64,000 nucleotides of DNA, from assembly GCA_030063045.1 (NCBI GenBank), contig JAQSEB010000090.1:62001-126000 (forward strand), in the 5' to 3' direction. Made by a program: the position numbers and the translations under genes. The stretch is from Pratylenchus scribneri. Its lineage: Eukaryota; Nematoda; Chromadorea; Rhabditida; Pratylenchidae. Under the pieces are notes generated by a model. It did no database searches. It was not told where the DNA came from and worked only from the letters and a program-made list of their open reading frames with translations. Shown here piece after piece: positions 25,420-40,700 of this stretch (the first letter of the stretch is position 1; every line of letters begins with the position of its first letter).

Positions 25420-26150
25420 TTTTTTATTTTTTCAATCTACAGATTATTTTATGGGTTTAAATTTTTTTTACTTTTTAAAAAGATTTTTCTTCCAAAAAAG
25501 AATGTAAATTGCTTCTCCCAATTAGGAATTAACTCATCCACAAAGTCGTCAGCCAACAATATGGATTGCAAAAATATGGTATTTATCAATAAATACCCAA
25601 AATGTCTTATCCTCTATCATTTTCATGGTATCAATATTATAATTTAACCATTTATTATTTTTGGATTCATTATTTATTCTTTTTTTTAAATTTTTATAAT
25701 AATTGTATAAATCCTGTGCCAACATTTATATAAATTTAAAAAATAATCGCATCTTTTTTGCTATAATCTATAGAAAAATTTTATGGGTTTATTTTTTTAA
25801 ATATTTTTTCATCCAAAAAGAGTGCCAATTGATTTCTTCCAATTAGTATTAGGAATTAACCCATCCACAAAATCGTCAACCAACAATATGGATTATTGTC
25901 TTTGGATTTGGATTCGTTTTTAATTCTTTTATTTTTAAATTTTTTATAATAATTGCATAAAGCCTTGTGCCAACATTTATATAAATTCAAAAAATAATCG
26001 CATCTTTTTTGTTATAATTTAGAGAAAAATTTTATGGGTTTAAATTTAATTACTTTTTAAAAAATTTTTATTTTTCAAAAAGAATATTAATTGATTTCTT
26101 CCAATTAAGAACTAACTCATCCACAAAGTCATCAACCAACAATATGGATT
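25420..26150. repeat. three diverged direct repeats, about 245 bp apart
   Basis: Each copy reads roughly TTTTATGGGTTTAA, then AAAAAGAAT.TTAATTG.TTC, then AACTCATCCACAAAGTCGTC and CCAACAATATGGATT. Copies centre near 25500, 25830 and 26090. Copies two and three also share an upstream portion (CCAACATTTATATAAATT), giving a period near 245 bp. Confidence 0.75.
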
Positions 26151-28775
26151 ATTTTAAAAAGCAAAAATATGATGTCCCAAGGGAAAGGTCCCCACCCCTC
26201 CATAATATTTCCACCCATTTCCACCAACTTGGCCACCACAGCTTTCCACATTTTGCCTTAGAGGCCCACATTTGCCGCCATTTCCAGCATTGCTGCTGGC
26301 CCCTAAGGGGAGTAAGTCGACGCGCCCCCATTACGATGATGGATTAGGTGGGCCCTTAGGAGCTGGGGGCCTTTCCTCTCATTTTCCTGCATTTTCGCCC
26401 CTTGCTAGTGCCGCTTTTCCCCTGGCCCTCATTTTGCCTTTTCCCTTTTCCGCCTTTGGTTGCTGTCATATTTTTCCTTTTGGCCATTGCCATTTCCTCC
26501 ATTTTCCTTGTAACCTTTTGTCAATTTTCCTTCAACAAGTTGAAGTCGATTTGCCTTCCAGGAGTTTTTGTTGAAGACCAAAAAGCAAAAAAGAAAAGCT
26601 GAGAATTTTGCTTGAGGGACCAGATGGTCAATTTAGTCCAATTCATCTAATTTTTGGCGGGGCGAAATCATCCGCCCAATTGGATTTTCTTCCCAAAATC
26701 ATTTCTCCGAGCCAAATTTTCTAATCAATCAAATATTTTTAGGCATTAAGATTAAAATAGAGACAAATTGCAATAATTTTTGGCCTAAATTATACCAAAA
26801 ACTTAAAAAAAATTTCCTAAAATATTCTAAATTTTTATTCAAGCCAATTTACTTTTATAATTTTCTTTACATTTTATTCAACCCAAACTCAATTCAGTAA
26901 AACAGCTTTTTCCAATTCAAATTCCAACTCCTTTGGCTCCAATAAAAATTAACCAAATCCTTTCTAAAAATCCACTCTTTCTTCGACCCAAAAAAACATT
27001 ACCCCAATTTATTTGGAGGGCATCCCCCAAGGGAAATTCATTCCCGCATCAATTTATTTGTGCAGCATCCTAAATTTGCATACTTTTTAGGGACCGGAAA
27101 CGAGTAGTAGAATTTCTAATAAGGAAAAAAGATTAGAAAATCTAAATTAATTTAAAAATTTTTTTATTTTAATTTAAGTCTATTTAATTTAAATTATTCG
27201 GGTCCTTTTTTCCAGACTTTTTTCTTCACTAAAAAATAATCGTTATTAAATTTATTTTTTATAAAAATATCTTATAGGTTTTAAAAAAAATAAAAATATT
27301 TTTGGTTTTTGAGAAAATTAAAAATATAATTTTTCTAATTATTATATTCAATTTTTGAATTTTTAATGAGAATAATTATATTCTAGCCAAATTTAGGCAT
27401 TTTTAATATTCATAAATCATAATAAATTTCTAAATACACATAACTTTTTTTTTTCAATTTTTTTAAAATTATTTTATGGATTAAATATTTTCGCCTTTAA
27501 TTATATTTTTGTTTCGAAAAGAAAATATATAAAAATCACAGTAATAAGAAAGTTTATGAGATTAAAAATATTTTGCTTAAATTATAAAAAGCCATAAAAA
27601 TATAATAGTAAAAATTTAATTTTGCGGTGCATTTAAAATTATCCCAAAAATCAAAATACATAAATACCAATTTTATTGTTATTATTTTCCTATCGAATTG
27701 AATCATTCTCATTCCTTCTATTTGGCCAGAGTGAGTAATTCTCGTCTATGGCCTATATTTAGTTTTCCTTTCCCCGCCAGCGAAAATATCCTCATCATTC
27801 CCATTTCCATTCCATTCTCAAAACCTCCTCACACAAACTTTAATTTGGCCAATTGAAAATACACAGAAATGGAGGAGGGGAGGAGGAATCTCTTAGCTTT
27901 GGCATTGGCCTTCTTCAAAATCAATTTTCCATTCCCATTCCATTTCCTCTTTACTCGCCACTGAATTCCATATTTTTAAGAGCAGATTTTGCGGGAAAAA
28001 TTAGGTGAACTTTTTCGTTAATTTATTTTGTAAAATTCATCATTTTTATCTTTTTTTATTTAAAAATTTAATTATTTTTACTAAAAAATTTTTAAAAATT
28101 TTTTGAAAAAATATGAAATTTCATAATTAAATTTAAATTCTATTTTTATTGATTTTTATGCACTACTCAATATCCAAAAAATTTAAGTTTGACCCTTTTT
28201 TTTTAAATTTTGCATTTGTCCAGATTAAAATGTGCCCTCTTCTCAAAATCTATCCTACAAGAGAAAACTTTGTCCCCTCCAAATATCCTCTGGGGATTTG
28301 TCCATGTCCAACATTCCTTCCAATTCTAATCCCACAAAGCGGCGGACCGTTACAAACAAAGTTGGGAAGGGAATTTGGATGGATGGAATTTTGCGTAGAT
28401 GGAGGATTGAGAAGATTTTCGGCACATAGACACAGGGGCTAGAGGAAGGATGAATTGATGGAAAATGCACAGAAATTGATGAGGACTCTATCCCCTAAAT
28501 AAGCCGAAATTGTTTGTGTCAACCCTGCCCTTTTTTAGTCTTATTTTTTCAATTATTTTTCCTGCATTACAAAAAATTTAAATATTTTTTGTAAATTAAA
28601 AATTAATTTAAGCTCACTTTAAAAAAATAATCAAATTTTGTGTCACCTAAATTATAACACCGAATGCTTCATTCTACTTCCAATCACCCGAATAGCTGGA
28701 ATGAATTCATAAATAACAAAAACAACGAAAATATCAGTCAAAGAAGAATTGCCAACAAAATCAACGAAAAATACT

Positions 28776-31700
28776 ATGCGAAAAAACCAACCGCCAATTG
28801 GCGGTGAAATTGGCACAAAACAACAACACAAATCTAGGGAAAATGAGGATGATCAACAGCCATCGACCAGCTGCGGTGGTGGAAAAGATCATGAAATGCC
28901 AATGTCAACTCAAATGCCTTTGCGAATTGTGCCCGATGGACAGGAGACTGCCCTACTCACTCATCATTACCAGATTTGTGATCTCATCGAAAAGTTCATT
29001 TTTTTGTTACTTAAAATAATAGATCGGTAAAAGGCTTAAAACGAATTTTTATTTTGATCCAAAATAGTTCCGAACGTTAATCTCGATTTAAAGCTTATGC
29101 CAATTCTAGAAAATATGGAGTAGAAAATGTTTATTTTTAATTTGGGATATCTATAGGAAAATAAAAACCTAAATATTTTGCGATTATTGCCGTTTCATTA
29201 AATATTTAAAAAAAACGCGATTTATTTGAAAATAAAAAAAATGAAGATTAAAATAAAAAATGTTACTAGGCAAATTCTACTCATTTTTATTGTATATGAG
29301 GGAATCCATTTTAAAAATATTATATGAATTTATTATTTCTGTTTTTACTTTCTTTCACCTATTTCCAGAGGACCAATTTGTACGGTCTATCGTGCAGTGC
29401 ACAAAGCGAGTGGCAGAAATTGTTCCGTAAAAAGCTTGGATTTGAAAAGATTTGCTGCAATTTCTGGGCTTTCGCAAGAAGGTTAAGGGAGGGAAAATTT
29501 ATTATTTTATTAAATATTTTTTTTAAAAAAATAAATGAAATAAAAAAAAATAAATGTCCTTCAATCCATAAATTATTTTAATGAGCATTCTTAAAAAACA
29601 AAAATTTTGATTATATTATTAATTCATGGATAATGATATTGAATTTCGTTAAAAATTTTAAAAATAAAAAATAAAACTTGATTTAATAATAAAATATTTT
29701 TCAGATGCAGAAAAAGAGGTGGAAATTTGCACTGCTCTAACCCATCATTATTTTGTCCAATTGACGGACGTGATTTCAGGCTGTAATGCACTCCATATGG
29801 TAACGAAATTGATTATTATTAAATGAAACAAATAAAATTTATTGCCTTTTGATTGAATTTAAATAATAATATATTAGCTCATCATAGATCTATACATTGA
29901 AAAGATGCTTGAAAATAAATATTAATAGAATATGATTTATTTATAAGATTAAATTTTTATTAATTTAGTAATCAAATATTGATGTCAAAATATAAAAGTA
30001 TGTAATTAATTATTTAATCAGGAATTTAAGTGAAAAAATGAAAAAAAAATTTATGAGTTAAGTTTTTAAAAAATAAAAATTAAACTCATAAAATAATTTG
30101 GAAAAGAATTTATTAAATAAAGAAGGAATAATTAGACATTAAAAAAGATGATTAATTTGAACAAAAAATTTTTTAAAAAAAATATTAAAAATTAAAAAAT
30201 TTCTTTAATTTTTTCATTTATTATTGGAAATTGTGCTTTTAGTTTTTTTATATTTAGTTTAAACTTCTTTATATAAAATAAGTAAAGAAAAAAAGGTTTA
30301 TTAAAAAATTAAACCCATAAAATAATTTGGAAAAAATATTATAATTAAGAAAGAGAAATAATTTAAAATTGATAAAAAAAGACATGACGGACATCGAAAT
30401 AATTAAAAATTTGTAAAAAATTTTTAAAAGATAGTTTCATCAAAATTTTTCCACAGGTATTTGAATGGGTCGACGGGCAGGACATTTGCTTTGAGATTGT
30501 GCGGAGAGCGGCAGCCGGATTCATTTATAGTGAGGCGGTGGCCAGCCATTACACTCGCCAACTTATTCAAGCGGTCCAATTCATGCATGCCCAAAATATT
30601 GTTCATCGGGACATTCGACCGCATAATTTGTTGTTGGCGAAGTGAGGAAATTAAATTTAAAAAAATTACTTTTAAATCTCATAAATTTTATTCTGGAAAA
30701 AATAATAATATATCCGTCAAAATTATGTAAGAATAAAATTTTTCTTCGACATTAAACAAATACCAATTTTATTTAAAAAATTAAAATTTGAAAAAAAAAA
30801 GATTATTTCATATTATTATTGTCGTAAATAAAATTTATTTCCAGAAATTAAAATTAATATAAATATATATTTCATACAAATTCCAACAAGATAATAATTC
30901 CAAAAAAATAAATGTAAATCTTATAAACTTTATTAAGAATTAATTAATAATTAGAAATAAAATTTTTTTCTCAACATTATTTATGAACGCGCGAAAAAAA
31001 TAAACTTACTAAAAATTTTAATATTAAATTTTTATTCTTAAATTTAATTATTCGAAATGCAATAACATTTCCTAAAATTTCGTCAACAGCATTTTTCAAT
31101 GGCGAAAAAATAAATAAAAAAAAACTAAATAAGAAAAATTATTTTTAAATCTTATAAATCTAATTCGGCATAAAAATTATAATTCATTCTGAATTGAAAA
31201 ATGAATACAAATTACATTACCATGTCTTCAAGACGAATATAAAATTTTAATTAAAAAATTTGAAATAGGTGATTACTGATTATTTAGAAAATTATAATTT
31301 TTTGCATTAAATTAATTAGACAAAATTATCAAAAAAAATTAATAAAGAAAAAATAAAATGAGAAAAAAGGAAAAATTATTTTTGTGAATCTCATAAATTT
31401 TATTAAAAAGGAAATTATTAAATTTCGAGTTTAATTATAAAGGAAATAAAATTAAGCTCACGAAAATCACGTAAAATGAGTTTTAAAAAAAAAAAATTTT
31501 AAAAAAAATTACAAAAATAGAAAATTTAATATGCAAATTTTTCTCAGTAAGGAGAACAATGCATCATTGAAAATACGTGGCCTTGGACTTGCTCAAAGAC
31601 TAACATCCAACAATGCGAAATGTGCACCTGGTAATGAGAGAAAAAAATAAAATATGAAATTTAAAAATTTTATCTATTTATTTGAAAATATTTTCATAGA

Positions 31701-34700
31701 AAATTTTTTATTTAATATTTTATTTAAAAATTCATCAAGAAATTTAACAATTAATTTCTAAGGTCGAATTGGTATTCCACAATTTATGGCACCCGAAATT
31801 GTAGCAGGTCGTGAATATGGGAAGCCAGCGGATTTGTGGAGTGTTGGGTGAGAATATTATAATAACTTTTAAATAAAAATTTTAACGAATTTTTTGAATT
31901 AATTAAGTGCCGTCCTCTTTGTGCTCCTTTCGGGCCGTGTGCCATTTGTTGGGAGGCCTGAGGAAGTTTTCCGCCAAATTGCTCTTGGACAATATTCTGT
32001 ATTTTTTAATGATACCAAAAAAATTTTTTAATATTTATTTAGAGAATTTTTTATTCATAGAAAATACATTTTTAAATTAGGCTTTAAGTCAAAGGCTAAT
32101 GATTTCTTTGTAGTGAAAATATTAATTACAAGTGTTCGAATAATTTTATTATTCAATATTAAATTAATATTTATTAATTTTACAGCTCTCCGGCACTGTT
32201 TGGTCCACAATCAGTGAACCGGCCAAAGATTTGTTACGGAGATTGTTGAGGGTGGATGAGAACCAAAGGTTAACACCGGAAGAGGCCTTAAAACATGAGT
32301 GGTTGGCTCGAAAACAAGTTCCCTTGAGGACACATTTGAGCGAAACCATCGAAAATGTGCGCCGGTACAATCAAAGGCGACGCCTAAAAGTAATATATAA
32401 TATAATTAAAAAGAATTTTTAATATAAATTTTATTATAATAACTCCCATAGGAAAAAATCTTTAAAAAAGTAAATGAAAATTATTAAAATGGTTTTTTTT
32501 TAAAATTTTCAATTCACATTCTCCTAAATTTTATATTTTTAGAGTTAAAGAATACAAGAGCAAAACTTTAAATAGCCTTCTTTTGCATATTTATTTTAAT
32601 TTATTATTAATTTTATATTTGAAAAAAAAGCCATATTGGCCATGATCAATTTTAAAATCATTTTTTGATTGATTAATTTAATATTTTTATAAAAAAATAT
32701 TTTATGGGATTAATTTATCTAATTGAAAAAGAAATAAAATTTAAAAAAGAAACCTTTGCAAATTTCATTATTTAGATTAGATCATATTAAATTTTTAAAA
32801 AAAATTATTAAAAATATTTCAAAAAATTTCTTAAAATAATTTTCAATTCAAGAGTAACATCATTTCGGCCGTAAATTCCGCCCTTTGCACATTGTTGCCA
32901 ACAACATTGCCAAGGATATTGAATAATGAAGCCGCTTCTTTATCGGCCCTTCTCACCTCATCAAATCCATCCATTGCCTCTCATCCAATTCCTCATCAAT
33001 TATTACCCGGTGGTGATTCCTGCGATTTTGAGTGCCTTCCCCCGCCTTTGGCCCCAATTTCTCTGATCAAATCAACGACTGCCCCAAAAAGTGCCAATGC
33101 CATCAATAAATTTCCAAGAACAAATTTTGCATCCTCATCAATTTCAACAACACCGTCAATAAATGATCAAATGCGTCCGCCTTTGTCAATGATAGGAGTT
33201 GAAAGAGTTTTGGCTTCGCTGGTGAGAAAAATTTATTTAAAATAAATTAGATTCAACTGATTTAAAAATCAATTAAAAGAATAAAATATTTATTTTGATT
33301 ATGAATTATTAAATAAATTTAGAGTGCCAGTGAAATAAATTTATAATTTTTTAAAATTATTAATTTTTTCATAAAATTTTTCAACTCATAAATTAATTTT
33401 ATTTTTCTTTCTATAAAATTAGATTTAAATTAAATTTTTGTTAAGAAGTTTATCAACTCTGGTGGATTCAACAAAATTTTACAAAAAAATTAAATTGAAA
33501 TTTATTTATAAATTAAAAAAGTTATTAATAAAATAAAATTTATTAATTAAATTAAATCATTTTTCAGGATCAAATGTGTGTGTTGACTGATTTGACGATG
33601 CCATTAAATTCTCAACAACAAACAACATTCCATTCTGGCACAACATTCCCCATAAAAACTCCATCATCATCATCGGCTGACGAAGATCCACCTATGGAAA
33701 ATGCCGCATTAATTGAGCAGCAAAGAAGGCAATTGCTAGAGGAGGTCTTCAATGATTCAATGCTGCATGAATTACTCTTGGTTGGTTTTTATATTTATTT
33801 TGTTTAAAACTAAATTAAAATAATAAAATTAATTCTAAAATTTCTAAATATTTTTATTATTATCTTTTAATTTTTAATATCTTTATCTTTGATTCTCACT
33901 AATAAAAATTGGTAATCCTTCGGAATTGCGGTCCCAAAAATTTTTTTTTTTGAATTTTTTTAAAAATTTTTCGAAAATTATTTTCTAGGGGTTTTCAAGG
34001 GTGTAGAACACGAATTTGGCATCCATTTTGTCATATCTTGCCATCTTGGTAAGATAATGCCGACTTATACCAAGAAAATGTCAAGGGGGAACAAGGTCAA
34101 TTTTCAAAATATTTTTAATATAGGCATATTATAGCTCATTCAACGCAGCTCAACGAGCTGAATCTAATGGTACCATTTTTATTCAAAAATATTGCGTTTC
34201 GCGCAAATTATAGGCCTTAATACCTTACCAAGATAAATTTTTCTTTTGGTCATAACTTGCGCGAAGCGCAATATTTTTGAATAAAAATGGTACCATTAGA
34301 TTCAGCTCGTTGAGCTGCGTTGAATGAGCTATAATATGCCTATATTAAAAATATTTTGAAAATTGACCTTGTTCCCCCTTGACATTTTCTTGGTATAAGT
34401 CGGCATTATCTTACCAAGATGGCAAGATATGACAAAATGAATGCCAAATTCGTGTTCTACACCCTTGAAAACCCCATAAAAGAATTTTTAAAAAATTAAA
34501 AAAAAATTTTTTTGGGACCGCAATTCCGAAGGATTACCTAAAAATTATTAAATGCAACCCATAAAAATTTTAAAATTAATACTTTAATAATAAATTTCAA
34601 AAAAGTATTCAAAATATAAAGAAAATTGCTGAAGGAGCGTAAAAAAATTTTTAAAAAAATTTAATTAAAAAACTAGTAAAAATTCCCATGAATTATGGTT

Positions 34701-37700
34701 AATTCATTTTTTGGGCATTTGTTCTTTATATATATCGACAAAATAAAAAAAATTAATAAAAATGCAACCCATAAATTATAATTTAACATATTTATAGCAA
34801 GTTTCAAAAATCATTAAAATATAAAACAGCTGACAAGTGACAAGGAATCCGAAAAAAAATTAAAAAAAAATTAAAATAAAAAAGAAAAAAAAATCCTGAA
34901 TCACAGCAAATTCATATATTTTTCGCATCAAAAGTAAAAATTTTTTGGTTTTATAAATGCGAAATTCCTACCTATTGTTTTCGTTTCTTCCCCGACATCA
35001 TTTTCTTTGACACGATTTTTATTTTTACGATTTCCATTGTTTTGCGGGTGGCCCTTTTTTACATTGGACCATGTGAGTCACGCATCAATGCCCTCTCATT
35101 CTTCAATCATTTTTTACTATCAAATTTCAAAAAAAAAATCTTCAACTTTCTATTCTTTATTATTTTACCTTAAAGCATACATGATTTACCAATTTGGTAC
35201 TTTTGGAGTTTGAGTCCATTTTTTTAGTCAAGATGACAAAAATGAAAAGTCCTTTGGTTCATCAGGATTATGGTTAAGGTCATTCATTCATCTGGGATAG
35301 GATAAAAAAAATCATTTCACGTATCCCTCTATTACCAACATTCATAGTGGACTGGGGATACCTTTCATGTTTCCTTCACCTTTTCCATTTTTGACCAAAT
35401 ATAGGACCGAAACTCCAGTGTCAACAATTATTATTATGTTCTATGTAATTCTATGTAAATAACATAAATTTCCCTTTAAATTCAACACTCTTCTATTTAT
35501 TATTTTTGCCTGAAACCATCATCGACCGACCACTCGATAAGAATGAGTGAGGGGAGGGTCATTGAATTGGGCACTTGTCGAACAATTCCCTTCTTTCCCA
35601 TTCCCCTCATTGAATTGAGCACACATAATAATGCCAAAAAGGGTTCCTTCCATCCCTCATAAATTTGGGGTTGCCAAAATGTGTGTTTGTGTTGTCATCG
35701 CCTCATCCTTTTTGGCCATTTCCAGGAGAAGCTGCTCATTCCAGCTTCTTCTCTCCTTTTTGGCTTCTCCTCATTTCCCTCCTCTTTCCCAATTCCTTGC
35801 GGGAATCCCCCACCCCCTTCTTTTGTCATCGATTGTTGGCCAAATTCGCCCCTCTTCCCACCGCTCCCCTCTTTTTGGCCCATCGAGAAATGTGGCCTAT
35901 TCCTTTGTGTTTGTGTGCCAATCCCTTCGCCACCAAATTCTCGCCCTGCTGCTGCCAAGGCCCTTTTGGCCCGCTGGTCAACCACCAAATTTCCTTCGCC
36001 TCTTCCTTATTCCCTTTCTTTGAATTTTCTCCCCATTTCTTTTTCCCTTTATGTATTGGCCCAATGGAAGAGCGCGAGACATGGCCCCTTTATGACACTT
36101 TTTTCCCTTCTCTGCTGCCCTTTCTTTGCTTCCAACCTCTTTAAGAATTATGCGTATTGCCTATTGCGTATGCACATTTTTTATTTATCCTATTTGTGCC
36201 TCATCCAAAATTAACGCTTTATATTTATAATAAAATAATGAAAAATTAATTCTTGAAATTAAAATTTATTTTGTTAATTAAGCGCCCTCATTTTTATCAA
36301 GCACTTCAAATAAAAATTCGGGAATTATTCTTATTATTTACAACGGTAATTTGTTTTTATTAACTAAATTCCTATATAGTTTTAAAGAAAAAAAACATTA
36401 TTTTTCTATATGTTCAAAATTTTCCAAAACAAAGCAAAATTCCGGAAAAATATAACCGGATAAACCTTAAAGGGTCAAAATCCTTTCTTGAAAAAAGGCA
36501 AGTGTAAAAATTAAAAGAATTATTCTTTTATTCTTATTCATTTTTTCTTGGCCAAAAATCCATTTCACAATTCTATTATTTCTACACAATTGCAGTGGCG
36601 ACGACAATTGATTAATTGGCATGGGATTTTCTTGATGTCTCCTTCCTCCAAATTCCATCTCAACAATTGGGGGGTAGAAGAAATGGATTTGGGGCTACCA
36701 GCCATTCTTAAACCAAAACCCTTTTGGCCCTCCATCCTTTGCCTTTATTTTCCCAGTCAACCGGCTGACAAAAAAAAAAAAGAAAAAGGAAGATCGATTA
36801 GAAAAATTCGAGGCAAAATAAATATGAAATAGAAGAAAAGAAGATATAAGGGGAAAATAGTTGGCAAAATTGATCAGCCGACACCCAAGAGCCGGGACTC
36901 CCAATTTTTTTCGTGTTGACTGTTGAATTTCTCTCATTTCTCCTCCAATTCCCTCAACCTTTCACGGATTCCATTTAAATGAACCCTCATCGCAATAAAT
37001 ATATTTTAATGCTATAATCCTTCTGCTGGCAGCAGATGTTGAGGCAATAAATTAATTTTTTATTTCGAAAAAATGACTAATAAATAGGAGTTTTGATTTT
37101 TATACGATTTTTAATTTTTTTTATTTAAATTTTTAGGCAAATGTTTTTCAAAAGTAAAATATTTTCCTCTAATACAGTAATTTTTTGGTATCGAATTTGA
37201 CAAATTTGCCATAATATTTAATATAATTACGGAAAAATTCCAAAATAATCAAAAATTGGTTTTAACTTTTAAATTTAGTCATAATTTCCCAATGAATTTT
37301 TACAATTCTTTCTTTAGAAGAAAAAAAATATCGCATTATTAAAATTTTTCCTCTCATGTGTAAATTGATTTTAGAAATCTTTAAAATGCATCTTATCTCC
37401 CTTAAAATTTTTTTTTCCTTTAAATCGCGCTACAATAAAATTAAATATTAATATTTAGCCAATATAAAAATTTTTGACGAAAATTTATGGGTTAAAATAA
37501 GCCGCAAAATATTCCAATGAATTATTATTTGGACGATCAAAATAGTGGGGAGAGGAAAACTTCCTCTACAAGGCCTCCGCGACCCATTCCCAATCAAATC
37601 AAGAGGACTTGCCATTGTTTTTGTGATCATCATTTCCACAATCGACAACATCATCAACAACAATTCATCCTATCAAATTTAAGTGTTCCGTATGAGGTAG

Positions 37701-40700
37701 CCTAATAAAATTGTGTAAATTTTAAGGAGAAATCGGAAAATATTTTAGTGAATTAAAAATATTATTTCTTTTTTAAAAATTTTTGGAAATTTTTTTTCAT
37801 TTTTATCAATTTTATTAAAATCGTAATAAATGAAAATTTTATTTTAAAATTAAAATTGGAAAAATTTCATTTTAGTTTTGATCAAATTCACTTTTATTTT
37901 TGATTTTTAAATTAATTTATTATGTCAGAGTCAGAGAAATTGGTATTGCTTTATTCTTTATAACATTTTATAAATGTTTATGTTTAATTTATTATTAAAA
38001 ATTTATGAGATACAAAATAACAGTAAAAGAAATAAAAAAATGAAAATTTCGTAAAAAATGAAATTGTTGAATAAAAGTATAAAAATTTCATTTAAATTTT
38101 GATCCAAATTCATTTTTATATTTTTATTTAGATTTTTAAATAAATTTATTATTTCGATTTGTCGTTTGCATTGCTTTTACTTTTTGAAAATTTTGATAAA
38201 TTTTTATGTTTAATTATTATTAAAAATTTATGGGATGTAAAATATCTATAAAAAAAGAATGGTAAATCTAAAATATTATTAAGCAAGTAAATTAAAAAAT
38301 AAAATTTATATACTCTAAAATAAATATAATAATTAAAAAAAAGATTAGCTTTTATTTTTTCCAATTGATAAAATATTCCGATTAATTCTGTTTTATCAAA
38401 TTTAATTAAAATTTCTAAATTTCCCCATTAAATTTTTTGCATTTTTTAAATTAAAAAAATTCAATCAACTAATTTTCCTTCATTTTTAAACCCATAAACA
38501 TTTTTTATTACAATTCTTTAATTTGAAAAATGTTTTTCTTTCAATGCTTTCATGAAATTCAACGTCTTAGAAAAAGGAAAAAATGAACAAGAAAATTACT
38601 TTGAAAAATGCGTAAAAAATAAGATAAGGATAATTTTCGCCTTGCTCATTCCGAATTCTCATCCATTCTCCATTCTTCTCCTGCCGCCGATGGCATTTAT
38701 TGCGTAGGCCATCGAAAATTCAATTTTTCCCATCATTTTCCTCCATCCATTGGCCATTTATCCCTCATTCTCTATGGCACACAATTTCGGCAATTCGCCG
38801 ACTGAGTTCTTTTTTCCTTTTATTCATATAATCAAATTTTCCCGTCTTTACTTTCAATTTCATATCAATTTTTACTTTCTTCTTTTTGCGTTTTTCCTTT
38901 TTTTTCCTATCAATTTTCCTTCATCAGAATCGTCTACCTAGACTCGAGCAATTTCCAGTTTTCATCGACAATATTTTACCACATTCAAAATACTGAATTT
39001 TTTTTTGCGTATTAGTTTTAATTTACGGTTCTTATCAATAATTTCTGCGACTTTTTTTAATTAAGTATCCCTTTTCCAAGTAAAAATCTCATTTTAGGCT
39101 ATACAAAAATTGGGAATGAATTACTCTAATAGTGTTGATGATGGTAAAAATGGTGGTTCAATTTATATAGCATTTTGTACTTGCATATATTATCTCTCCT
39201 GCTGATTTTTTTGACTCAACCTGGAAAAAAGTGAAACTGACCATTATTGTACATCCGCCGGTAGAGCTTTAGGGTCTTTTAAGGATAGGTTTAGGTTACC
39301 ATTTCACCTATCTCTAACCTTAATCGTGATCATCTATAATGGCTAAGGGGTTCTTTAGTTTGTCAAAATCTGCGTATAGACTATAGATAGTAAAGAAGTA
39401 CCTTGCATTTGTATCTCATAAATTTATTAAATAAACAAATTAATATTAAAAATATTAATTCAGCATTCTTCAAAATTTGATCGAATAAAATGGTCAAAAA
39501 AATTAAATAAAATCAAAAAAAAATTATGCTTTATGCAACCCAATTTCTAAAAGATCCTAAAAGTATATTAATAATTATCCAAAATTGACCAATTGTTTCC
39601 TTTTATATCTAATTATTGCCGTACCAAATGCGATATAAATTGAATCAGCATCTTTTCAACCATCAATATTAGACTTATTCCCAATTCTCTGCAAAATCTT
39701 TTGGTATAAAATTACTACATTTTTATATATATTGTACATTTTCAATTATTCTTCTACATTTCTTTAAGCGTATAAATTTTTCGCAGTAGAATAATTAACA
39801 TAGTATAAAATAGTATATAAAATCTCTTCTAAAGTGTTAAAAAACTTAACCTCCAAAATTTTTTCTATGAATTTTTTCCAATTTTAATTAAAATTCTCAT
39901 CCAAAAGCAATCTAAATTTTTTGTCACACTCTTCTCCAAACAAAAAAAGTGCGCATGCTCCATGCCTCCAGTCATTTTTAATGCAACCACAAACACTCAT
40001 CAATTTCTTCTGTTCGCAAATAATTCATTATCCAACGATTTATTGCGTCAATCCACCTCCACCGAAGACCAACTTTCCTCTGCCACTTCTACCACATTTC
40101 CCGCATTCCTCTTCCTTTTCAACACTGAATCTGCCGCACTTTTTGCCCTAATCCTTGGCGCATTTTTCGGCTTTTGTCTTTGCGTAATTTGCCTAGGCGG
40201 TTTGTGCTCGGATCGGCCAAATTGGTGCCGACGGGGTCGTTGCTTTTGTTGCTGTTGCGGTTGTTGTGCAACAAGTTGTTGCCAAGAACAGGCCAGTCTC
40301 CGTGACTCCATGGGGGAATTTGAACTAATTTTAAAATAGGAATTATAGATCCTACTGTTAACCTATGAATTCATTTTAGTTTTCAAAAGAACATATCGAA
40401 CTCCAAATCAAATAATTTAAAATATTTTTTGAACCCATAAAAAAGTGAGAGCTTATGTTGTTCTTATTTATTTTTTAATTTTGATTTATTAAAATTTTTA
40501 ATCTATAAATGGAATCGAACTTTGACCAAATTTAAAAAAAAAATAATTACTTTTACAAAGATAAATGATTATCGAAGATTTTCATATTAATTGAACTATA
40601 ACAGGCTTTTTGTTCCAATAAAAATAGTGGAATGATCTTAAAAATATTTAAAAATTAGGCGGTAGACCCGGCTGCCGATTTGGTCCGCCTTCGTCGTCGC

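Larger units (their letters stand above)
20463..28775. other. long gene-poor region upstream of CASK
   Basis: About 8 kb of very AT-rich DNA with islands of higher GC or pyrimidine content near 21470-21830, 22080-22300, 23760-24140, 26150-26640, 27700-27960 and 28200-28450. Open frames in these islands are low-complexity (Phe/Pro/Leu/Ser) and overlap on several strands, so none is called. There is a GC-rich hairpin at 20522-20564 and a diverged triple repeat at 25.4-26.15 kb (separate entries). The last few kilobases may include promoter and 5' untranslated exons of CASK. Confidence 0.4.

Noticed and set aside
26144..26602. Overlapping ORFs in a CCATTTTCC-rich island
   Set aside because: No consistent frame preference and no recognisable domain.
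35631..36214. Three overlapping plus-strand ORFs and one minus-strand ORF
   Set aside because: All four frames of the same pyrimidine-rich island are open; composition is low complexity and none resembles a protein family.
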